Assembly: GCA_900319595.1 (NCBI GenBank)
Contig: ONOZ01000049.1
Span: 1-11,904, forward strand
Reading direction: 5' to 3'
DNA from: an uncultured Bacteroidales bacterium
GTDB taxonomy: Bacteria; Bacteroidota; Bacteroidia; Bacteroidales; P3
Length of the DNA stretch: 11,904 nt
The notes under the pieces were generated by a model. That model had not been told where the DNA came from. It did no database searches and saw only the letters and a list, made by a program, of their open reading frames with translations. Both the position numbers and the translations under genes were made by a program. Within the stretch, counting starts at the first letter, position 1. Each line of letters starts with the position of its first letter. Positions 7,501-11,904 of the stretch are shown in pieces.

Positions 7501-10500
7501 TTAGATACAGCCACAGCATCGCTATCCATCTCAAATAACGGTATCACTTTTATAGCCTCAGTCGTATCATTGGAGTGAGTACAATCCTTATCATTTTCTG
7601 TCCATACTTTAACTTCGTAAGTTGTTGTATCATTAGTAAAATCAAATAAATGCTTGAATGTATATTCAATAGTATCATCTGTTTGTATAGTTGCATCACA
7701 AATTTCTCTAAATATTACAGCATCTGCATCGGAAGGAACCGTTGGTTTCAATGAACACACAATATTAAAGCCCGTTTGTGTCTGAGTTCCATAGTTTGTC
7801 AGTTTTACTTTAACAGTATCCTCGTTCATGTAGATGTAGCCTTTCTTTGGTTGTGCAGGAGGAGCCGTTATTTCTAATGCAACAACATCAGAAACACACC
7901 TTGGACGAACAGTAACTTTGACTGGAGTAAAATCACTTTGGCAAGAGTTATTATCTGTACTCCTTACCATAGTATAAAACATAGTATCCTTATATAACGG
8001 GACAGTAATATCCAATTTTGTAGATGCATCATATTTAGCCGGTTTATAAAAAGCATCTGCATCGGTAGTATCATGATACCACTTAATAGGTAATTCATCT
8101 TTTTGGGTCGAGCGAACCGAAGCGTACGTACCATAAAAGATTGCTGTATCATGTGCTATAGGTTTTTGTGGAGAAGCAATTACCTTATACTCCTCATATG
8201 CAGAGGTATCATTCAATTTGTTATTATCTCCATTCAAAGTAACATAAACTCTTATTTTCCATGTTGTATCCTTTGCATTTGTCGATTCTAAATTAACCGT
8301 CTTATTAAAAGCATAATACTGTATGGTGGCATTAGGTTGTAAATCCGGAAGTGTTACACTATTACCTGTAGCATTAGTATATGTATATGGGAATCTTATT
8401 TGTTCAGTTTCTCTTGCTTTTAATTGTCCTTCTTTACCTACAACTTCGTAAGTAACATTTATAACATCAGTGGAAGAAACTGCTCTATTACCAACATTTC
8501 TTATTGTAGCCTCTATGACTTGTTTTCTCATATCACGTCCGCATCTAATATTGGCATTTTGTTTTTTAGTTGCTGTACAAACAACATCTTTACCTGGAAG
8601 AACCTTTATACGCAACGATATGGTGTCATTATAATTAATATTATCACCCGTCAATGTGGTGTAAACTTGTACATACAAAGAATCTGATGAAGGATTATTC
8701 AATACTGCCTTCAATTTCTTTGAAAATTTATATACAACAGTATCTAAAGACGATAGAAATTCTGAATAAGTTTCTGTCTCTGTTTGGAAAATATCATTAA
8801 GCCCCTCATGACCACGCAATACAGTAGTTATATCAACTTTATCAATACCATTGCTACCAAAATTTTTAATAACACATTCAATATCTATATCATCACCTTC
8901 AATATAACTCGTCTTATTTGTAGGAGATTCTATTCTTACAATACCAGCATCCTTTTCCGCAAACTGATACTCGTATGCTCCTATTGTAGGTTTAGGAGAA
9001 ACCGGACGACTGTATCCTAGTATATCAACAGAAATATCTTCTATCGCCTCCGCTTTGCGTACTATATCGGTAGGATATAGAAATTCTAAGTTGGTATCTG
9101 CCTTAAATTTGTTTTCAACAGATATAGACTTCTCATCAAACTTATTCGTTGTCCTCAATGCATCAATAGTTGCACACTCTTTTGTCCAATAAACCAAACG
9201 TGTGCTATTTGTTTTATAATTATTATTATCCGAAACCACCACTTGTGTTCCTGGTTTATCAACATAATATGCATGTCCTCCACAACCATTATCTAAATTG
9301 TTATTACGAACACTAATATTCGTATTGCCTGCACCAATAGATAAACAACGTGAAGTATTGTTCGAAGTCCCCACTTTCAAAGCAATCGTATTATAATAAA
9401 TACCTACAAAATTAGAAGAATCTATATCAATACCATACGCCTTAACCTTCCCACTACCTATAATTGCAATAGCATTGTTTGCAATTAATAATGGATTGGT
9501 ATCGTCAAAAGATGCCATCCTAATAACTACGGCATTTCTAGCTTTATTTGTTCCCTCGCTCAAAATAATTTCATTGGATATAATGTTAGATGCACCACTT
9601 ATATTATTGAATATCAACGCATCTGCTATATAATTATTTTCATGGGAAATAACTTTATTGTATGCAAAAGAAACATTTTTGTAATCATTGATCGACACAG
9701 CCGTAGATTTGAAATCTTTGAATAAACAAGAATCTATTTTAAAATTAGATAATTGTCCTGTTTTTTGCTTTGTAGTTATAATGGCGTTATTTCCATTCAA
9801 AAATGTATCACTTAAGAAAAATATATTATCTGCAGTACCTGATATGTTAATCAAATTGGTTGTCGGGTTAGTCTTTGCAGATGCCTCAAATGTTACATTC
9901 CTAAATTCTATATCAGATGCGTCTTGCAATGTAGCGATATGAGTAAATGCTTCACCTACTCTAAATGTCATATTTGAGAACGATATGTGTGACGTATTGT
10001 CTAGCTCTAACAAAATCTTTGGTGGTTGCGGGTCATCAGAAAAAGGCATATAAGTAATAATTGTTTTTGACACACCCTCTCCTATAAATTTAATGGTATT
10101 AATATCTGACACACCTCTTATATAAGGTATATTCAACACTTCATTATATTGTCCTTCTTTAACCGTAAATTCAACTGGTCCGCACACACCAGAAATTTCT
10201 AACGTCCTAATTGCTTCGTGTAAAGTAGAAAAATCAGAATCTTCTGAACCAATCGTCAATTTTGTTATTGTACTTTCCTTTCCTATACATGCAGCAAAAG
10301 TTTTAGAGAATGTATCATTACCACTTGTAGTATCACAATCAATAGCGATTTCAACATCTATGACGATCTCACCAGAATTAAAAATATGTTCTCCTAAAGA
10401 AACTTCTACTGTCTCATTTTTTTGCAAAGGAGTTGTTGCTAGCCAATTTTTCGGAGTCTGCTCTACATTGTTGATTTTCCACTTTATTGTAGCAGAAGAC

Positions 10501-11904
10501 ATTGCATCGGTACCATAATTCTTAATCGAGACAGCAACTTCCGTCTTTTCACCTGAAACTATATTGTTGTCTATAGGTTTGATTATATCTACAATCCCCA
10601 TATCACAAGAAGGAACATTCTTTGCATTTACTTTCACCGGCACTCTATCGCTATAACATCCAAATACATCCATATTCAATGAAATATAAGGTATTTTTGA
10701 ATATGAATTTTTCGAAGAATTGGAATTATAATCGCACACAGAATTATCGGAGGACTTATATGATAGAGAAGAGACGTATTGTGTTGCTACTGTCTTTGTG
10801 AATACTGAACCCGTCTTCTCTACCGAAAAACATACATCAATAATCAAGTTAGAAATTCCGTCCCAGTGGAAAAATTCATCAAATTGTATCTGTCGCCATG
10901 CGTTTTTAACATCTTTATTTATAGACAGTGTATCTGTTGAATATACAGTTTTTAAATTGTCTACCCATTGCAAAAGTTCATGCTGTGCCGTCGTACCAAT
11001 TTTCAAATTGAAATCTGTGTATTTAACTTCCGTTTGTTGAGAAGGCGGAGTTACAGACTGAATGTTTATTGATAATCCTTTAATATTACCTTCTGCAAAA
11101 CCAAGTGCAAGCAATGTGTCGGCAGGAATCAAGTATTGTTCTTTCACGTTTTTGGTTCTAGCATTAAGAAAAGAAGGAGATGGATTACTATTAGTAACTA
11201 CTACTGGATTATAACCTATTACTCCTGAATGGGATTTTTCTATAAATGCACCAACATAAAATACAGTGTCTTCATATATAGGAGAAGTTTGATATTCACT
11301 ACCTCTACCTAATTCTTCTGTAGTTGTTGCATCTTCATACCATATTATTATATTTTCGCTCTCTGCATTCAAGGTTGCAGATTGTGCATATTCAACATCT
11401 ACGTCATTAGCAGTAGGAGACAAAGGTGTATGCATAGACAATATTCGCAAAAATAAGGTATCATTATTATGAACAATATCGTCCGCACGTGCTGTATAAA
11501 CTTTAATCAATAAATCTCTATTCTTATCATTAGCAGATAAGTCTAATGATGTTGAAAACGTATAATCAATAGATTTACCTATTTCCAATATTGTTGTATA
11601 TTCTTCATATACAGAATCTATAACTTGTCCATTTTCATACAACAAACAAATTACAGGTATCGTATCCAAATCTTGCAAACCTGTATTGCTCAAAGTTACA
11701 TCAACATTAACAGAAGTTAAATTACATAATTCAAATTCTTTTCCATTCTCACTACTTGTACAAGTCATTGTATCAACTTTCAATAGCGTAATGCCCGGAT
11801 CGTAATCAGGTATATCTGTAATTTTTATACTATATGGTGTCTTGTGTCCTAAACATAAGTTTTCATTTTGGTCTGTAAGAGTCTCATTATACGTACCCAT
11901 TGAC
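4524..11904 (-). CDS. Giant modular T9SS-secreted cell-surface protein, 5' end outside the window
   Basis: The reading frame is open from the right edge to the TAG at 4526-4524. An ATG lies at 11900 (used here as residue 1; 2458 residues to the stop), but the sequence before it is still open, with no signal peptide after it, so it is almost certainly internal. Modules in order: CARDB-like 38-150, Ig-like 158-235, jelly-roll 236-417, CARDB-like 430-535, beta-helix 545-890, CARDB-like units ending near 1100 and 1240, Ig-like 1243-1334, CARDB-like to 1453, GEVED 1470-1618, CARDB-like to 1726, MAM-like 1727-1913, four CARDB-like units 1915-2360, T9SS type A tail 2377-2458. No catalytic domain is visible; adhesion or a structural surface role is the most likely inference. 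It ends in an intrinsic terminator and appears to be transcribed separately from the genes to its left. Confidence 0.92.
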   Translation of the reverse strand, partial: SMGTYNETLTDQNENLCLGHKTPYSIKITDIPDYDPGITLLKVDTMTCTSSENGKEFELCNLTSVNVDVTLSNTGLQDLDTIPVICLLYENGQVIDSVYEEYTTILEIGKSIDYTFSTSLDLSANDKNRDLLIKVYTARADDIVHNNDTLFLRILSMHTPLSPTANDVDVEYAQSATLNAESENIIIWYEDATTTEELGRGSEYQTSPIYEDTVFYVGAFIEKSHSGVIGYNPVVVTNSNPSPSFLNARTKNVKEQYLIPADTLLALGFAEGNIKGLSINIQSVTPPSQQTEVKYTDFNLKIGTTAQHELLQWVDNLKTVYSTDTLSINKDVKNAWRQIQFDEFFHWDGISNLIIDVCFSVEKTGSVFTKTVATQYVSSLSYKSSDNSVCDYNSNSSKNSYSKIPYISLNMDVFGCYSDRVPVKVNAKNVPSCDMGIVDIIKPIDNNIVSGEKTEVAVSIKNYGTDAMSSATIKWKINNVEQTPKNWLATTPLQKNETVEVSLGEHIFNSGEIVIDVEIAIDCDTTSGNDTFSKTFAACIGKESTITKLTIGSEDSDFSTLHEAIRTLEISGVCGPVEFTVKEGQYNEVLNIPYIRGVSDINTIKFIGEGVSKTIITYMPFSDDPQPPKILLELDNTSHISFSNMTFRVGEAFTHIATLQDASDIEFRNVTFEASAKTNPTTNLINISGTADNIFFLSDTFLNGNNAIITTKQKTGQLSNFKIDSCLFKDFKSTAVSINDYKNVSFAYNKVISHENNYIADALIFNNISGASNIISNEIILSEGTNKARNAVVIRMASFDDTNPLLIANNAIAIIGSGKVKAYGIDIDSSNFVGIYYNTIALKVGTSNNTSRCLSIGAGNTNISVRNNNLDNGCGGHAYYVDKPGTQVVVSDNNNYKTNSTRLVYWTKECATIDALRTTNKFDEKSISVENKFKADTNLEFLYPTDIVRKAEAIEDISVDILGYSRPVSPKPTIGAYEYQFAEKDAGIVRIESPTNKTSYIEGDDIDIECVIKNFGSNGIDKVDITTVLRGHEGLNDIFQTETETYSEFLSSLDTVVYKFSKKLKAVLNNPSSDSLYVQVYTTLTGDNINYNDTISLRIKVLPGKDVVCTATKKQNANIRCGRDMRKQVIEATIRNVGNRAVSSTDVINVTYEVVGKEGQLKARETEQIRFPYTYTNATGNSVTLPDLQPNATIQYYAFNKTVNLESTNAKDTTWKIRVYVTLNGDNNKLNDTSAYEEYKVIASPQKPIAHDTAIFYGTYASVRSTQKDELPIKWYHDTTDADAFYKPAKYDASTKLDITVPLYKDTMFYTMVRSTDNNSCQSDFTPVKVTVRPRCVSDVVALEITAPPAQPKKGYIYMNEDTVKVKLTNYGTQTQTGFNIVCSLKPTVPSDADAVIFREICDATIQTDDTIEYTFKHLFDFTNDTTTYEVKVWTENDKDCTHSNDTTEAIKVIPLFEMDSDAVAVSNATSLDITRVQLAAMDNMSAALSDRYSDYTEIVAPPELFRGLKDSLLISIAPASDMSMDEDAVLTGWVKAWIDWNRDGRFDAIDELVYSDAAQIGDINRALITVPEGARSGYTRMRIIVSQNDETHTFGPNPGNGTYPVISAGEIEDYKIHIAPIKDVNAELVRFVSPQRQDTTTNSALVVRLRNAGKTNLTSAKITWIYNTDTTEFEWTGTLASSEIEDVTLTGLDLNIGHNHFKAYIDVDGEEYRPNDTITLDNYTYHIYTIPYATSFDESGNRNNDFYAYEIDPRKPSNLWQMGTPSTTANKVITKANSAPICWKTNINGQYTMNNTSILYTPIFDISGVKPDTVSFMLRRDMGPGASMIVEYLNYKNVWTTLGKVNDANATNWYDSEDGFTKTNVTWERASYSIDAINGELGKQVQFRFIFTSRDGRVADGVAIDDFRIERALRDLDAGVTKIILTDGETLADESYLPSYGQYFYPKVTVHNFGKKPLTSFRVCYLTEDMHIPQCEDVIANIPVAGDMEYVFKNGRYLNVTMPDPFSITAYTRLNPEDLYTDNDTARAYFVIGPLVKDVGLLEITEPLAKVASNDNISVAIKVKNYGLDPVEDLPVYYSAGSGDVVKETIHFNPPLNNGDEYVYTFRTTYRTSFGTVNLKSWVGLPEDTYPDNDTVYKRIHSSNSAVDLEAKYITLDDAQYNDFGLQIAVLNRSSKEIKDIVVGYYLNGNKTDVVEETFKGGDGLIAGTIGYHTFARRINRNIYQSVCAYVRYADDEDNSNDTTCLVYLGYRDLQADSILVEQNVNTTCKVQLIAHHVGTLAGNKLIRAAYVVDGNYANIVRENFNLAFDEPDGHRLELTFKQGVQRRDDGQYNITAWVEYEGDNNKFNDTTKYVKVQTYVGIETIDGEANSNNFVVKQNVPNPFIEQTSVEIYLPVDGEVRLDVTDNNGRVVYNYSQNFSSGVHYITLPLSNIPSGTYYYIVRYNDKRIAKKMIKLQ
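4527..4772 (-). other. T9SS type A C-terminal sorting domain (residues 2377-2458)
   Basis: The tail opens with VKQNVPNPF, followed by a compact beta-sandwich with VEIYLPVDGEVRLDVTDNNG, then GVHYITLPLSNIPSGTYYY and the basic end RIAKKMIKLQ. This order (QNxPNPF, DxxGR, L-x-SGxYxY, K-rich end) is the hallmark of the Por/T9SS type A sorting signal. It directs transport across the outer membrane and is removed during attachment to the surface or release. The organism must therefore carry T9SS genes elsewhere. Confidence 0.93.
6162..6722 (-). other. MAM-like jelly-roll module (residues 1727-1913)
   Basis: The segment starts YHIYTIPYATSFDES, contains LWQMGTPS and SILYTPIFDISG, then SFMLRRDMGPGASMIVEY, and closes with VQFRFIFTSRDGRVADGVAIDDFRIE. 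This course (a bulk opening, strand pairs, then a GVAIDDF ending) matches MAM/laminin-G-like sandwiches found in many T9SS proteins, which bind proteins or glycans. The ligand here is unknown. Confidence 0.7.
7047..7493 (-). other. GEVED module (residues 1470-1618)
   Basis: The closing motif AGEIEDYKIHI is the GEVED signature (GEIED variant), preceded by ARSGYTRMRIIVS and FGPNPG, as in the family. The upstream part carries the common lead-in ITRVQLAAMDNMS, YSDYTEI and LKDSLLISI. The stretch WIDWNRDGRFDAIDE has acidic or Asn residues at loop positions 1, 3, 5, 9 and 12 (1539, 1541, 1543, 1547, 1550), a plausible calcium-binding loop. GEVED modules occur in secreted Bacteroidota proteins; their exact role is not settled. 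Confidence 0.85.
7899..8174 (-). other. Second Ig-like module (residues 1243-1334)
   Basis: The segment has LPIKWYHDTTDADAFYKP, then YDASTKLDITVPLYKDTMFY and a closing VKVTVRPRC. The pattern WYxD, a short insert, then TxPLYxDTxFY is that of the bacterial Ig-like domain seen in gliding and T9SS proteins, and matches the first copy at residues 158-235. Confidence 0.7.
9231..10268 (-). other. Right-handed beta-helix segment (residues 545-890)
   Basis: The segment opens with SDFSTLHEAIRTL and GPVEFTVKEGQYNEVLNIPY, the usual entry of pectate-lyase-like helices. Successive coils of about 20-30 residues follow, with Asn ladders and strand triplets (for example HISFSNMTF, DIEFRNVTF, NFKIDSCLF, NVSFAYNKV, FVGIYYNTIAL, NISVRNNNLD). 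It ends near VSDNNNYKTN, and the following LGYSRP and PTIGAYEY are typical of the close of such regions. No lyase catalytic set is evident, so it is probably a structural or binding element. Confidence 0.78.
10650..11195 (-). other. Jelly-roll module typical of Bacteroidota surface proteins (residues 236-417)
   Basis: The segment has YLIPADTLLALGFAEGNIKG, then YTDFNLKIGTTAQHEL, WRQIQFDEFFHWDGISNLII and DVCFSV. This order (an adaptor reading LxxxGFxxGxI, a YTDFxLxIG strand, then FxWDGxSNLxxxVCF) recurs in many T9SS adhesin-like proteins. I recall it as a recurrent domain without a firm function. Confidence 0.6.
11196..11429 (-). other. First Ig-like module (residues 158-235)
   Basis: The segment has ANDVDVEYAQSATLNAESEN, then IIIWYEDATTTEELGRG and TSPIYEDTVFYVGAF. 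It shows the same WYxD and PxYxDTxFY pattern as the second copy near residues 1243-1334. Such modules usually act as spacers in long surface proteins. Confidence 0.65.

Larger units (their letters stand above)
4821..11789 (-). repeat. Ten CARDB-like modules closing on an Asn-Asp-Thr motif
   Basis: Within the giant protein, NDT recurs with its Asn at residues 146, 528, 1091, 1230, 1444, 1715, 2023, 2133, 2241 and 2349. Each is preceded by 65-100 residues that include a strand and turn of the type IKNYG (N at 72, 461, 1013, 1135, 1369, 1651, 1952, 2065; degenerate near 2172 and 2277). This is the signature of CARDB-like beta-sandwiches. The last three intervals are 110, 108 and 108 residues, a true tandem array; earlier copies are separated by other modules. 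Copies 3, 4 and 10 share GDN shortly before NDT (GDNNKLNDT, GDNNKFNDT). Confidence 0.8.

Noticed and set aside
11898..11900. ATG at 11900 as the true start of the giant gene
   Set aside because: The upstream codon is open up to the window edge, no signal peptide follows, and a T9SS substrate needs one; it is most likely an internal methionine.

Overview
The window looks like a chromosomal segment from an AT-rich member of the Bacteroidota, most likely the order Bacteroidales. Three things support this. The large surface protein ends in a type A type IX secretion (T9SS) sorting domain. Two promoters match the Bacteroides-type pattern (TTTG about 33 and TAnnTTTG about 7 bases upstream of the start), and starts lack clear Shine-Dalgarno sequences. 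The RimP and NusA proteins resemble Bacteroidales versions. All genes recognised lie on the minus strand, so transcription runs from right to left.

Layout, in transcription order: (1) 4524-11904 is one continuous reading frame, open at the right edge, encoding at least 2459 residues of a modular cell-surface protein. It carries ten CARDB-like beta-sandwich modules marked by a recurring Asn-Asp-Thr motif, two Ig-like modules, a jelly-roll module, a beta-helix segment, a GEVED module, a MAM-like module and the T9SS tail. (2) 4450-4484 is an intrinsic terminator for that gene; its T-tract merges into a promoter for the next transcription unit. (3) 3728-4396 encodes a small unrecognised exported, probably outer-membrane barrel, protein. 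It directly abuts dinB (DNA polymerase IV, 2660-3727), which overlaps an EamA-family ten-helix transporter (1780-2670) by 11 bases. (4) A consensus promoter at 1644-1674 starts a housekeeping operon, rimP (1158-1586) then nusA (1-1118, cut off at the left edge); infB would be expected next.

The ordinary part is rimP-nusA, which couples ribosome maturation and transcription elongation. The accessory part is the giant secreted protein and the barrel-dinB-EamA unit, whose members have no evident shared pathway. No RNA genes, CRISPR arrays, insertion sequences or attachment sites were seen. No intergenic gap exceeds about 200 bases. I found no convincing new defence or catalytic system. The points most worth a second look are the repeat architecture of the giant protein, the fused terminator-promoter, the dinB gene arrangement and the alternative stems in the rimP leader.
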